In this document: in pieces, positions 8,910-18,003 of the stretch
Numbering within the stretch: position 1 is the stretch's first letter
Layout of the letters: every line of letters begins with the position of its first letter
Assembly (NCBI RefSeq): GCF_000626675.1
Contig: NZ_CP006842.1
Location: 1,736,001-1,800,000, forward strand
Direction: 5' to 3'
Origin: Corynebacterium glyciniphilum AJ 3170
GTDB lineage: Bacteria; Actinomycetota; Actinomycetes; Mycobacteriales; Mycobacteriaceae
Length of the DNA stretch: 64,000 bases
The notes under the pieces: generated by a model
Told to the model about the DNA's origin: nothing
The model's database searches: none
Seen by the model: the letters and a program-made list of their open reading frames with translations, nothing else
Position numbers and translations under genes: made by a program

Positions 8910-10151
8910 ATGAACGCGACGACCGAATCAAAGCCCGCCGGCTTCTTCGAGAAGATGTACAACGGCGAAAGCAACTTCGCCTTCGTGGCCAAACGCCGCC
9001 GTTGGTACTGGATCTATGCGCTGTTGACCTTGCTGTGTTTCCTGGTCATCGCCCTGAAGGGCTTCACCCTGGGGATCGACCTCGAGGGCGGCACCAAACT
9101 GACGATGCCTCCGGCGAACGGAGCAACCGAGACGTCGGTTACCCAGGTGGTCGAGGACGCCACGGGGATCACCCCACAGTCGGTGCAGACGGTGGGAACC
9201 GGCAATAGCCAGAACATCGAAGTCGCCTCGGAGCGGTTGTCGGACGACCAGATCCGCGAAGCCCGTGTTGCCCTCTACGACGAATTCCAGCCGGCCGATC
9301 AGACGGGGCAACCCAGCCCGGACGCGATCAGTGACTCCACCGTCTCGGAATCGTGGGGCCAGTCGGTCACTCAGCGCATGATCATCGGCATGGGGGTGTT
9401 CCTGCTCATCGTGTTCGTGTACATCACGATTCGTATGGAGCGGGACATGGCGATCTCCGCCATCGTCACCCTGTTGTTGGACGGTGTCTTCGTCGCTGGT
9501 ATCTATTCGCTGGTCGGTTTCGAGGTGTCGCCGGCAACGATCATCGGTCTGTTGACGATCCTGGCGTACTCCCTGTACGACACAGTGATCGTGTTTGACA
9601 AGGTCCACGAGAATACCCAGGACGTCTTGAGTTCGACGCGGTCAACGTACGGCGAACAGGTCAATCTCGCGGTCAATCAGACCGTGATGAGGTCGCTGAA
9701 TACCTCACTGTTCTCCGTGGTCCCCATTGCCTCGCTGCTTGTCGTAGCCGTCTGGCTGATGGGCGTCGGTACTCTCAAGGACCTCGCACTGGTGCAGTTC
9801 GTCGGCGTGATCGCCGGAACATTCAGCTCCATCTACTTCTCCGCACCGTTGCTCGTCACCCTGAAGAGTCGACAGAAGAAGATGGTCGAGCACGACCGCA
9901 AGGTCGCCCGCGCACGAGAGCTCGCCAGCGACAGAGGAACCACGCCGACGGCTCCCGAGGGCACTGAGGGTCCTGCAGAGAGTCTCGCGACCGATTCCGC
10001 GATCGACAGTGACGGTTCTGAGCGACGGACGGTGACGTTGCCCCGACGCACCCGGGATTCCGACGGAGAGCACAACGGTGCCTACGGTCCAGACGGCGTA
10101 AACGGTGTCAACGGCGAGGACAGGGGCCGCACCTGGCGGCCCGGTATGTAG
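8910..10151 (+). CDS. secF: Protein translocase subunit SecF
   Basis: SecF is the partner of SecD in the post-translocation pulling complex. The 413-residue protein has an N-terminal helix, the FTLGIDLEGGTKLTM motif, and five C-terminal helices including IIGLLTILAYSLYDTVIVFDK, the SecF signature. A hydrophilic Asp/Gly-rich cytosolic tail of about 90 residues follows. ATG 8910 stands 10 nt after GGAAAGGA. GTG 8904, which overlaps the secD stop, is an equally legal start two codons earlier. Confidence 0.95.
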   Translation: MNATTESKPAGFFEKMYNGESNFAFVAKRRRWYWIYALLTLLCFLVIALKGFTLGIDLEGGTKLTMPPANGATETSVTQVVEDATGITPQSVQTVGTGNSQNIEVASERLSDDQIREARVALYDEFQPADQTGQPSPDAISDSTVSESWGQSVTQRMIIGMGVFLLIVFVYITIRMERDMAISAIVTLLLDGVFVAGIYSLVGFEVSPATIIGLLTILAYSLYDTVIVFDKVHENTQDVLSSTRSTYGEQVNLAVNQTVMRSLNTSLFSVVPIASLLVVAVWLMGVGTLKDLALVQFVGVIAGTFSSIYFSAPLLVTLKSRQKKMVEHDRKVARARELASDRGTTPTAPEGTEGPAESLATDSAIDSDGSERRTVTLPRRTRDSDGEHNGAYGPDGVNGVNGEDRGRTWRPGM

Positions 10152-10166
10152 AGGAAGTCAGGAACG

Positions 10167-11984
10167 ATGACGCATCGATTCCGCCGTCCGGCGGTCTTGC
10201 TCACAGCGACGGCACTCACTTTCGGGGTGGTCGCCTGCACCTCTGACGACGGAGCGGAGGACGCGGCCGACCCCTTGTTCGGGTACGCCCTTCCTCGCCC
10301 GATCGTCACCCTGAATGCCGCAAGTGCGTTGGGGGCGGCAACGGATGCTGCGAAGGTGTCTGCGCGCCTCTACCCGGGTGCCTACCTCACCGGTCCCGAC
10401 GGTCGTCTGCTGCCGAACACCGACCTGGTAACCGCGACTCCGTCCGCGGACAACGGTGATGTCGTCGACTACCGCATCAGCGAGTCGGCCACCTATTCGG
10501 ACGGCGCCCCGGTGGTATGTGATGATTTCCTGTTGACCTGGGTCGCTGCCAAGTACCCCGCCCTGTTCTCGTCGGACCTCGGTCTCACGGAACGGGTAAA
10601 GGACATTAACTGTGATGCTGGCGACCGTGACTTCAGCATCGAATTCGACCGGGGGATGGGGAGCCGCTACCGGGAGCTCTTCAGCGTGGGTGAGGTCCTT
10701 CCTTCACACACCGTCGGTCAACGTGCCGGGGTGGACAATGTCGTGGAGGCGATCGATTCGGGTAACTCCGACCAGCTGGCTGCTCTCGGACAGGCGTGGT
10801 CGTCCACATTCACCGTCGCCGAGACTGACCCTGCCGAGGTCCCCACGTACGGCCCGTTCCGCGTGTCGTCACGAGGGGAAGACGGGTCGCTGGTCCTGAC
10901 CGTCAACCCGGAGTGGGCAGGCGTGCGCCCGGGGCTGGACGAGGTCGTGATGTGGTCAGGACCGGGCGCCGGCATCGACGGGCCGGACTTCGAACAACTC
11001 GCGGCCGACTACCAGCTGTATGTCGCCGACATCCCCCCGGAAACCGATCCGGTGGCAGCAGGGCTTGCAGTGCCGTCGGATACATCGGGCTCGCCGGGCT
11101 CATCGGGTTCGTCGGACACCCCGTCGGACACCGAAACAACGGAACCGTCCGACACGTCCGACAGCCCCAACAGCGGCGACGCTGACGACGAAGGAATCCG
11201 GGCAGGAGCGGATGAAACCGCTCCGGACCTGTCTGATGCCGACGACGTGTCGGGCCGTTTTGCCGTCACCCGGGACTCCGGGACACGCGTGGACAGCTTG
11301 ACTCTCGCCGACTCCGGGATCTTCGAATCACCTGAGAACCGGCAGGCGTTCGCCCGCTGCGTTGACCGTCAGGCAATGGCGCAGGCTGTCGAATCCGAGT
11401 CAGGCATCGCGGTCGATCAGGCTCCGTTCCGCACCATCGCTCCCGGAGCACAGACAGGGGAGAACCTGGGTGATGTCGCGGCACGCAACAACAACACCGA
11501 CACCGCGCCGACCTCCGAGAGGCTCGGTGGATCGACGATCAGGGTGGGATACTTTGCCGATGTTGCGCGGTACGCCGCCATGGTGGACACCTTGGTCGAC
11601 TCATGCGCTGCCGCCGACGTGACCGTGGAACCGGTGCCCCTGACCGTCGACGACTTCGGAGAACTCGGCTCCGACTATGACATCCTCCTGGAGACCCGGT
11701 CTGCTTTCGGGCAGAATCCCGAGGTCTCATTCCCCGCATCGTCGGGCGCATCGGGGACAGCGACGGTCAGGCAACTCCGCGACGCCGAAAACACCTTGGC
11801 AGACGCCACCTCCACCGTGCCGTTGACCGCTGAACCGCGGTCCGTTGCCGTGGATCGGGGGCTGTCCAACGTCGTTGACAATCCGGGCGAGACCGGAATG
11901 AGCTGGAACATGGACCGGTGGGTGTCCCCGGATTTCCCGACGTCCACCGCACCGTCCGCGACTACCGCAGAGGACACACCATGA
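10167..11984 (+). CDS. Lipoprotein, family 5 extracellular solute-binding protein
   Basis: A secreted lipoprotein of 605 residues. Its signal peptide ends in a lipobox with acylated C24 (FGVVAC). The body resembles SBP_bac_5 (oligopeptide/nickel type) binding proteins: YRISESATYSDGAPVVCDDFLLTW and GPFRVSSRGEDGSL are recognisable. The homologue in this secDF-apt-rel neighbourhood is conserved in mycobacteria (Rv2585c type). No permease or ATPase genes adjoin it, so its ligand and transporter are unknown. Residues about 296-362 are a Ser/Asp/Thr/Pro-rich low-complexity insertion in mid-protein. The stop overlaps the apt ATG. Confidence 0.85.
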   Translation: MTHRFRRPAVLLTATALTFGVVACTSDDGAEDAADPLFGYALPRPIVTLNAASALGAATDAAKVSARLYPGAYLTGPDGRLLPNTDLVTATPSADNGDVVDYRISESATYSDGAPVVCDDFLLTWVAAKYPALFSSDLGLTERVKDINCDAGDRDFSIEFDRGMGSRYRELFSVGEVLPSHTVGQRAGVDNVVEAIDSGNSDQLAALGQAWSSTFTVAETDPAEVPTYGPFRVSSRGEDGSLVLTVNPEWAGVRPGLDEVVMWSGPGAGIDGPDFEQLAADYQLYVADIPPETDPVAAGLAVPSDTSGSPGSSGSSDTPSDTETTEPSDTSDSPNSGDADDEGIRAGADETAPDLSDADDVSGRFAVTRDSGTRVDSLTLADSGIFESPENRQAFARCVDRQAMAQAVESESGIAVDQAPFRTIAPGAQTGENLGDVAARNNNTDTAPTSERLGGSTIRVGYFADVARYAAMVDTLVDSCAAADVTVEPVPLTVDDFGELGSDYDILLETRSAFGQNPEVSFPASSGASGTATVRQLRDAENTLADATSTVPLTAEPRSVAVDRGLSNVVDNPGETGMSWNMDRWVSPDFPTSTAPSATTAEDTP

Positions 11985-12523
11985 GCGCGTACCCCGATGC
12001 CCGGTCTGCGTTGGCAGCGAAAACCCGACTGGTTCCGGATTTTCCGAGTGACGGCATCATGTTCCAGGACCTCACACCGGTGCTGGCCGACGGTGAGGCG
12101 TTCCGGACGATCGTGACCGAAATGGCGGAGGTCTGCCATACTCTCGACGTCGACGTCGTCGCAGGTCTGGACGCCCGCGGGTTTCTTCTGGGATCTGCGG
12201 TGGCCTTGGAACTCGGTGTCGGCGTTCTGGCGCTACGGAAAGCAGGCAAGTTGCCGCCACCGGTGATCCGGCAGGAATACGACCTGGAGTACGGCACCGC
12301 TGCACTGGAGATACCCTCCGAGGGGCTTGATCTCCATGAACGACGGGTCCTCCTCGTCGACGACGTGCTGGCCACCGGCGGTACCCTGGTGGCCGCACGG
12401 GCCCTCCTGGAGAATGCGGGAGCGCGGGTTGTGGGCGTCGCCGTAGCCCTGGAAGTGCAGGAACTTGAGGGAGCGAAACGTTTGGGGGACCTCCCGTTGT
12501 ACGTGGTTTCCCGCGGACAGTAG
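11981..12523 (+). CDS. apt: Adenine phosphoribosyltransferase
   Basis: Apt salvages adenine to AMP using PRPP in the cytosol. The protein has 180 residues, the usual size. Signatures are PDFPSDGIMFQDLTP near the N-terminus, the AGLDARGFLLGSA loop, and the PRPP-binding motif VLLVDDVLATGGT. ATG 11981 is chosen because it gives the family N-terminus and forms an ATGA overlap with the preceding lipoprotein gene. It lies directly before rel, a long-conserved pairing of purine salvage with (p)ppGpp metabolism. Confidence 0.96.
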   Translation: MSAYPDARSALAAKTRLVPDFPSDGIMFQDLTPVLADGEAFRTIVTEMAEVCHTLDVDVVAGLDARGFLLGSAVALELGVGVLALRKAGKLPPPVIRQEYDLEYGTAALEIPSEGLDLHERRVLLVDDVLATGGTLVAARALLENAGARVVGVAVALEVQELEGAKRLGDLPLYVVSRGQ

Positions 12524-12566
12524 GCTTGTCGTTCACACGCTGCACACAGTAGGGAAACGGTGAGGC

Positions 12567-14837
12567 ATGACGAACGAGAAGAACTCGCTGTGGATGGCCG
12601 CGCGTATTGCGCGCAGTCTCACCGGCAAGAGCAAGATCAATCCGGTCCTCGGCCCGTTGATCGCCGTGCACCGGCGTTACCACCCGAAAGCGGACGTCGA
12701 GATCCTGAATCAGGCGTACACGACGGCTGAGCGTCTGCATGCCGGAGTCGTACGCAAGTCCGGGGAGCCGTACATCACCCACCCGTTGGCGGTCGCGACC
12801 ATCGCGGCCGAGATCGGCATGGACACCACCACGCTGGTGGCAGCGCTGCTTCACGATACCGTCGAGGACACTGACTATTCCCTGGATGACCTCACCCGGG
12901 ACTTCGGCGCCGAGGTCACGCTGCTGGTTGACGGTGTCACCAAACTGGACAAGGTCGCTCTCGGCTCTGCGGCCGAGGCGGAGACCATCCGCAAGATGAT
13001 CGTCGCCATGGCCCATGACCCGCGGGTCCTGGTGATCAAGGTTGCTGACCGTCTGCACAATATGCGCACGATGCGTTTTCTCCCGCCTGAGAAGCAGGCG
13101 AAGAAGGCGCGGCAGACCCTGGAGGTCATCGCCCCGCTCGCTCACCGGCTGGGCATGGCGACAATCAAGTGGGAGCTCGAGGATCTGTCTTTCGCGATCC
13201 TCTACCCGAAGAAGTACGAGGAGATCGTCCGTCTCGTCGCTGACCGTGCCCCGAAGCGCGACCAGTATCTGGCCAAGGTCATCAACGAGATCCAGTCCAC
13301 GTTGCGTGATTCGCATATCACCGCCGAAGTTGTGGGGCGTCCGAAACACTACTGGTCGATCTACCAGAAGATGATCGTGCGTGGCCGCGACTTCGACGAG
13401 ATCTTCGACCTCGTGGGTATCCGCATCCTTGTCGATGAGATCCGGGACTGCTACGCGGCCGTCGGTGCTGTCCATTCCCAGTACCAGCCGATGCCGGGCA
13501 GGTTCAAGGACTACATCTCCCAGCCTCGTTTCGATGTCTACCGGTCACTGCACACCACAGTGATCGGGCCGGACGCCAAGGTTCTTGAGGTGCAGATCCG
13601 CACCCATGAGATGCACTACCAGGCTGAGTACGGCATCGCGGCACACTGGCGCTACAAGGAGACCAAGGGGTCCCACAAGGGCGATGCCGCTGAGGTCGAT
13701 CAGATGGCCTGGATGCGGCAGTTGTTGGACTGGCAGAAGGAGGCCGCGGACCCCAACGAGTTCCTTGATTCCCTGCGCTACGACCTGTCGACCAACCAGA
13801 TCTTCGTGTTCACGCCCCGTGGCGACGCAGTGACCCTTCCGACAGACGCCACACCGGTCGACTTCGCCTACGCGGTGCACACCGAGGTCGGGCATCGCTG
13901 CATCGGTGCCAAGGTCAACGGTAAGTTGGTTGCGCTGGAGTCCCCGTTGAAGACGGGGGACAAGGTGGAGATCTTTACGTCGAAGGACGCCGCCGCCGGC
14001 CCGTCCAAGGACTGGGAGAAGTTCGTTGTGTCGCCGCGGGCACGCAACAGGATCCGTGCGTGGTTCAACAAGGAACGCCGCGAGGAGACCCTGGAGAAGG
14101 GCAAGGACGCGCTGGCCGCGGAGGCGCAACGCACCGGCATCCCGTTGCAGAGGCTCGTGACGGCATCGGCCCTGCGGACTGTCGCGACCCAGTTGTCACG
14201 GGACTCGGTGGATGACCTCTACGACGCGATCGGCAAGGGGGGTGTCACCGCCGGGCACGTCGTGCACATGCTGCAGGACATCTACCAGGGAGACGCGGAC
14301 GAGGACGACTCGCCGGTCACACCCGCACCGGCGGTACGCCGCACCACACCCCAGCAGTCGGTGCAGTCCGGTCGAGGTGACGGCTCGGGCATCCTGGTGC
14401 AGGGGAACTCGGACTTCTCGGCGAAACTGGCCAAGTGCTGTACTCCGGTGCCCGGCGACGAAATCTTCGGTTTCATCACCAAGGGTGGCGGGGTGTCGGT
14501 GCACCGCACGGACTGCACCAACGCTGAGAAGCTGCACTCCGAGCCCGACCGGCTCATTGACGTGGCCTGGGCCTCCGACGTCCGCGATGCGGTATTCGTG
14601 GTCACGTTGCAGATCGAGGGGCTTGACCGTACTGGATTGCTCAGTGAGGTTACCCGGGTGGTCAGCGAGCAGAAGGTTCCGATCATCGCGACGAGTACCC
14701 ACGTCGCCGAGGACCGGGTGGCCATGTGCCGGTTCACCTTCGAGGTCTCCGACACCAAGCAGCTGGGCTATCTGATGAACCAACTGCGCAATGTAGAGGG
14801 CGTCTATGACGTTTACCGGGTCACGACAGGGGGCTGA
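12567..14837 (+). CDS. rel: Bifunctional (p)ppGpp synthetase/hydrolase Rel
   Basis: The single long RelA/SpoT-family enzyme of actinobacteria, which makes and degrades the stringent-response alarmone (p)ppGpp. Of 756 residues, about 50-200 form the HD hydrolase (H96/D97 in LLHDTVEDT, intact). About 240-370 form the synthetase ([18 protein letters not shown], then [16 protein letters not shown]). A TGS domain follows ([14 protein letters not shown]) and a C-terminal ACT domain ([17 protein letters not shown]). Both catalytic halves look functional. The ATG at 12567 follows AGGGAAACGGTGAGGC. Confidence 0.96.
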   Translation: MTNEKNSLWMAARIARSLTGKSKINPVLGPLIAVHRRYHPKADVEILNQAYTTAERLHAGVVRKSGEPYITHPLAVATIAAEIGMDTTTLVAALLHDTVEDTDYSLDDLTRDFGAEVTLLVDGVTKLDKVALGSAAEAETIRKMIVAMAHDPRVLVIKVADRLHNMRTMRFLPPEKQAKKARQTLEVIAPLAHRLGMATIKWELEDLSFAILYPKKYEEIVRLVADRAPKRDQYLAKVINEIQSTLRDSHITAEVVGRPKHYWSIYQKMIVRGRDFDEIFDLVGIRILVDEIRDCYAAVGAVHSQYQPMPGRFKDYISQPRFDVYRSLHTTVIGPDAKVLEVQIRTHEMHYQAEYGIAAHWRYKETKGSHKGDAAEVDQMAWMRQLLDWQKEAADPNEFLDSLRYDLSTNQIFVFTPRGDAVTLPTDATPVDFAYAVHTEVGHRCIGAKVNGKLVALESPLKTGDKVEIFTSKDAAAGPSKDWEKFVVSPRARNRIRAWFNKERREETLEKGKDALAAEAQRTGIPLQRLVTASALRTVATQLSRDSVDDLYDAIGKGGVTAGHVVHMLQDIYQGDADEDDSPVTPAPAVRRTTPQQSVQSGRGDGSGILVQGNSDFSAKLAKCCTPVPGDEIFGFITKGGGVSVHRTDCTNAEKLHSEPDRLIDVAWASDVRDAVFVVTLQIEGLDRTGLLSEVTRVVSEQKVPIIATSTHVAEDRVAMCRFTFEVSDTKQLGYLMNQLRNVEGVYDVYRVTTGG

Positions 14838-14838
14838 C

Positions 14839-14889
14839 ACCCCCACCCCAGGTTGATCGGATTACCGGAAACCACCGCAGAGTGGGGGT
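14839..14889. terminator. Inverted repeat between convergent rel and cyclophilin genes
   Basis: ACCCCCAC (14839-14846) and GTGGGGGT (14882-14889) can pair across a 35-nt loop. A second local hairpin GGGGG/CCCCC (14829-14833, 14840-14844) competes with it. There is no T-tract in either direction, so termination is plausible only from position and dyad symmetry. Confidence 0.3.
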
Positions 14890-14926
14890 CTCACAGCACC
14901 GACGGCGGAGCAGGCGCGGGGGAGAG

Positions 14927-15766
14927 TCAGGCGTCGACCGTCGCGGTCTCGATGCGGACCTCGTCGACCGGTGCGCCGTCACCGTTGTTGTCCTGGTTCT
15001 CGCCCTCGTTCTCCTCGATGATGGAGTCCAGGGTGGACAGCCCGTCCTCGGAGATGGTGCCGAAGATCGTGTAGTCGTTGGGCAGCTGGGTCTCGTCGTC
15101 GACGAGGAAGAACTGCGATCCGTTGGTGTTCTCTCCACCATTGGCCATCGCCAGTACGCCGCGTGTGTACAGGCCCTCGTCCTCGACCTTTTCCCCGTCC
15201 TCGTTCCAGACGGGGTACTCGTCGGGGAAGGTGTAGCCGGGCCCGCCGGCACCGTCGCCGGAGGGGTCACCGCACTGCAGGATCTTCATGCCGTCGTTGA
15301 CCACCACGCGGTGGCAGACGGTGTCGTTGTAGTAGTCCTGTGAGGCGAGGTTCTCGAAGTTGTTGGCGGCACACGGAGCCTGGGCGTAGTCCACCGTGAC
15401 GGTGATGTCGCCCTTGTTTGTGGCCAGGGTGACGTCCGAGGTGCCGTCTTCACGGAGATTCTCGGCGTCGGGGGCAGAGGCTTCACGGGCTGCTTCCCCG
15501 GACTCGGTGTACGCGCACTCCTGGGGACCCTGGGGTTCCTCAGGCGCAGTGGTCTCCTCGTTGAGGGCGTCATCGGCGAGAGTGTCCGTCTCATCGTCGC
15601 CGCCACGGGTGGCGGCGTACCAGATCCCACCGACCAGGCCGACAAGGACCACCAACGTGGCCAGTGTGACGCCGAGGGGACGCATCTTCTCGCGGCGAGA
15701 CCGCGACTTCAGTTCCTTGTCGAGATTCTTGAGTGCCGCATCGCGGCGGGAGGAGTTGTCGGACAA
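14927..15766 (-). CDS. Membrane-anchored cyclophilin-type peptidyl-prolyl isomerase
   Basis: A reverse-strand cyclophilin of 279 residues. It has a short basic cytosolic head, one transmembrane helix (about 31-52), an acidic linker, and an extracytoplasmic isomerase domain from about 105. That domain contains GDITVTVDYAQAPCAANNFE, ILQCGDPSGDGAGGPGY and MANGGENTNGSQFFLV. The usual active-site Arg (FHR) appears as VCHRVV. The start is taken as TTG 15766, because GGGAAAGG lies about 9 nt upstream and the product starts MSDNSSRRDAALKNLDKEL; the open frame extends 16 codons further without support. Likely role: folding of exported proteins. Confidence 0.88.
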   Translation of the reverse strand: MSDNSSRRDAALKNLDKELKSRSRREKMRPLGVTLATLVVLVGLVGGIWYAATRGGDDETDTLADDALNEETTAPEEPQGPQECAYTESGEAAREASAPDAENLREDGTSDVTLATNKGDITVTVDYAQAPCAANNFENLASQDYYNDTVCHRVVVNDGMKILQCGDPSGDGAGGPGYTFPDEYPVWNEDGEKVEDEGLYTRGVLAMANGGENTNGSQFFLVDDETQLPNDYTIFGTISEDGLSTLDSIIEENEGENQDNNGDGAPVDEVRIETATVDA

Positions 15767-15887
15767 AGCTCTGGGGCCTTTCCCTCGAGGGTGGTCGTAG
15801 ATCAACGGCCCCATTGTTCCACCCCGGGGCCTCGGACTCCACCACCGAGGCCTCCTGGTTGCTGTGTGTTCACCGTGGGTTTCTCGG

Positions 15888-15893
15888 TAGGGT
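15888..15893 (+). promoter_or_regulatory. Leaderless-type -10 (TAGGGT) of the glyoxalase-II-like gene
   Basis: TAGGGT ends 7 nt before ATG 15901, with no ribosome-binding site in between. This fits a transcript starting at the A of the start codon. Confidence 0.5.
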
Positions 15894-15900
15894 GGCTGCC

Positions 15901-16563
15901 ATGGCGAACCTGACTGTGGAAGTCCTGCCCACCGGCCCTTTCGAGATGAACTGTCTGCTGCTGCATGACGGGGCTGAGGCGACCGTTGTCGACCCCGGGA
16001 TGGGGGCTGAGACGCTCATCGCACAGATAGTGGCACAGAAGGGACTGCGTATCACCCAGATCGTGCTCACTCACGGGCACATTGACCACGTCCGCGATCT
16101 ACCCGCTGTTCAGGCCTCGTACGGCGTGGTGGCGTACATGCACCCTGCGGACAACGTTTTCCTGCAGCGCGAGGTACTCGACGGAATGGGGCCGTCGGGC
16201 GAGGCTCATCATGTCGCCACGATGGACACCCCTGACACGCCTATCCCGGTCCGGGACGGGGACGTCCTGACAATCTGCGGAGTGGAGTTCATCGCCCACC
16301 ATATGCCGGGTCACTCTCCGGGGTCTGTCATGTTCCGGGGCATCGTGGACGGTCAGGGGTTGATTCTCGGGGGCGATGTCCTGTTCCGCGGCGGCGTCGG
16401 ACGTACTGACCTGCCGTTCTCCGAGCCGGCCGCGATGGTGGAGAGCCTGCGACGCCTGGTGACGACCTTCGAAGAGGACGACACCGTCATGCCCGGTCAC
16501 GGACCCGCGACGACCATCGGTACCGAAAAGCAGCAGAACGGGTTCCTGCAGGGGGTGGTGTGA
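15901..16563 (+). CDS. MBL-fold metallohydrolase (glyoxalase II-like)
   Basis: A metallo-beta-lactamase-fold hydrolase of 220 residues. The metal-binding motif is THGHIDHV; further ligands are in HHMPGHSPGSV, LGGDVLF and MPGHGPATT. This set matches the hydroxyacylglutathione hydrolase (glyoxalase II) branch, although corynebacteria use mycothiol rather than glutathione, so the physiological thioester is uncertain. The ATG at 15901 has a -10 element just upstream. The stop precedes hisS by about 30 nt, and the same pairing is seen in other corynebacteria. Confidence 0.88.
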   Translation: MANLTVEVLPTGPFEMNCLLLHDGAEATVVDPGMGAETLIAQIVAQKGLRITQIVLTHGHIDHVRDLPAVQASYGVVAYMHPADNVFLQREVLDGMGPSGEAHHVATMDTPDTPIPVRDGDVLTICGVEFIAHHMPGHSPGSVMFRGIVDGQGLILGGDVLFRGGVGRTDLPFSEPAAMVESLRRLVTTFEEDDTVMPGHGPATTIGTEKQQNGFLQGVV

Positions 16564-16580
16564 GCGTACCGGCGGGTCGC

Positions 16581-16586
16581 TATAGT
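16581..16586 (+). promoter_or_regulatory. Leaderless-type -10 (TATAGT) of hisS
   Basis: TATAGT ends 8 nt before GTG 16595. This supports that GTG as both transcription and translation start, and argues against the TTG at 16586, which would lie inside the -10. Confidence 0.55.
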
Positions 16587-16594
16587 TGGACTCC

Positions 16595-17896
16595 GTGAGT
16601 GACACCAGCAGCACCGGTTCCACCGGACAGGTCCAGACGTTCGCCGGCCCCAAGGGGGTGCCGGACTACGTACCGCCGGCATCTGCGGCATTCCATGCTG
16701 TGCGCAGTACTTTCGAGGACGTCATCCACAAGTCCGGATACGGCCACATCGAGCTGCCGGTGTTCGAGGACACCGCTCTGTTCGCCCGTGGGGTCGGTGA
16801 GTCCACCGACGTCGTCTCCAAGGAGATGTACACCTTCGAGGACCGGGGTGGTCGTTCGGTCACATTGCGCCCGGAGGGCACCGCGGGAGTGATGCGCTCG
16901 GTCATCGAGCACAATCTGGACCGGGGACAGTTGCCGGTGAAGCTGACCTACTCCGGACCGTTCTTCCGGTACGAGCGGCCCCAGGCCGGCCGGTACCGTC
17001 AGCTCCAGCAGGTTGGTGTCGAGGCGATCGGTGTGGACGACCCGACGTTGGATGCCGAGGTCGTCGCCATGGCCGACCGGTGTTACCGCGCACTGGGGTT
17101 GTCGGGATTCCGGCTCGAACTCTCGACCCTCGGTGACGAGACCTGTCGGCCGCAGTACCGCGCGAAACTCCAGGAATTCCTGTTCTCGCTGCCGCTGGAC
17201 GAGGAGACGCGTCGACGGGCGGAGATCAATCCGCTGCGCGTGCTCGATGACAAGCGCCCGGACGTCAGGGAGATGATGGCTGACGCCCCGCTGATGCCGG
17301 ATAACCTCTCCGCCTCGGCACGCGAACATTTCGAGACGGTCACCGGCACGCTGGATGACATGGGTGTCGCGTACACCCTCAACCCGAGACTTGTCCGGGG
17401 GCTGGACTACTACACCAAGACCTGTTTCGAGTTCGTCCACGACGGGCTCGGTGCGCAGTCGGGAATCGGCGGCGGTGGGCGCTACGACGGTCTGATGGCC
17501 CAGCTCGGTGGCCAGGATCTCTCCGGGATCGGCTTCGGACTCGGTGTCGACCGGACCGTGCTCGCGCTGGAGGCCGAGGGCGTGTCTCCCACCACGGGGC
17601 GGCGCGTCGATGTCTACGGGGTCCCGATGGGTGCTGATGCCAAGCGCCGCATGGCAGTGATCGTGGACCGCCTGCGTCGGGCCGGCCTCAGCGTGGACAT
17701 GTCCTACGGCGACCGGGGCCTCAAGGGAGCGATGAAAGGTGCGGACCGCGCGGGGGCTCTCTTCGCCCTCGTCCTCGGTGAGAGCGAGCTGGACAAGGGC
17801 ACCGTCGTCCTGAGGGATCTGTCGACCCGCCAGCAGGAGGAAGTCACCGTCGAGGACGTGGAACTCGTGGTGAAAAAGGCCGTGGGGGAGGCCTGA
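16595..17896 (+). CDS. hisS: Histidyl-tRNA synthetase
   Basis: A class II synthetase charging tRNA-His. It has 433 residues from GTG 16595. Motif 1 lies around [20 protein letters not shown] and motif 2 in [19 protein letters not shown]. The histidine-specific signatures are [15 protein letters not shown] and GGGGRYDGL, and a C-terminal anticodon-binding domain (about 335-430) follows. All catalytic blocks are intact. The start is chosen from the -10 element immediately upstream. The next gene, betT, is separated by 107 bp and begins an unrelated operon. Confidence 0.96.
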   Translation: MSDTSSTGSTGQVQTFAGPKGVPDYVPPASAAFHAVRSTFEDVIHKSGYGHIELPVFEDTALFARGVGESTDVVSKEMYTFEDRGGRSVTLRPEGTAGVMRSVIEHNLDRGQLPVKLTYSGPFFRYERPQAGRYRQLQQVGVEAIGVDDPTLDAEVVAMADRCYRALGLSGFRLELSTLGDETCRPQYRAKLQEFLFSLPLDEETRRRAEINPLRVLDDKRPDVREMMADAPLMPDNLSASAREHFETVTGTLDDMGVAYTLNPRLVRGLDYYTKTCFEFVHDGLGAQSGIGGGGRYDGLMAQLGGQDLSGIGFGLGVDRTVLALEAEGVSPTTGRRVDVYGVPMGADAKRRMAVIVDRLRRAGLSVDMSYGDRGLKGAMKGADRAGALFALVLGESELDKGTVVLRDLSTRQQEEVTVEDVELVVKKAVGEA

Positions 17897-18003
17897 CGCG
17901 AACCTGGGGAGAGTTTTCTGCTCCTGTACGCTAGCCTGGTTTCTGAATCCTGAAAGTTCTATTCATGACAGAGATCTGAAACTGAGCTCATAGGAGTGAT
18001 TTT
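17897..18003 (+). promoter_or_regulatory. Upstream region of the choline/betaine operon
   Basis: This 107-bp gap contains TAGCCT (17932-17937) and TATTCA as possible -10 hexamers, and an AGGAG ribosome-binding site around 17992. It is more AT-rich than its flanks. No BetI operator, clear dyad or GlxR-like palindrome was found, and no regulator gene adjoins the operon. Confidence 0.35.

Noticed and set aside
12072..13475. Reverse-strand open frame of 467 codons opposite apt/rel
   Set aside because: It crosses the apt-rel boundary and lacks any recognisable domain. Both forward genes are intact.
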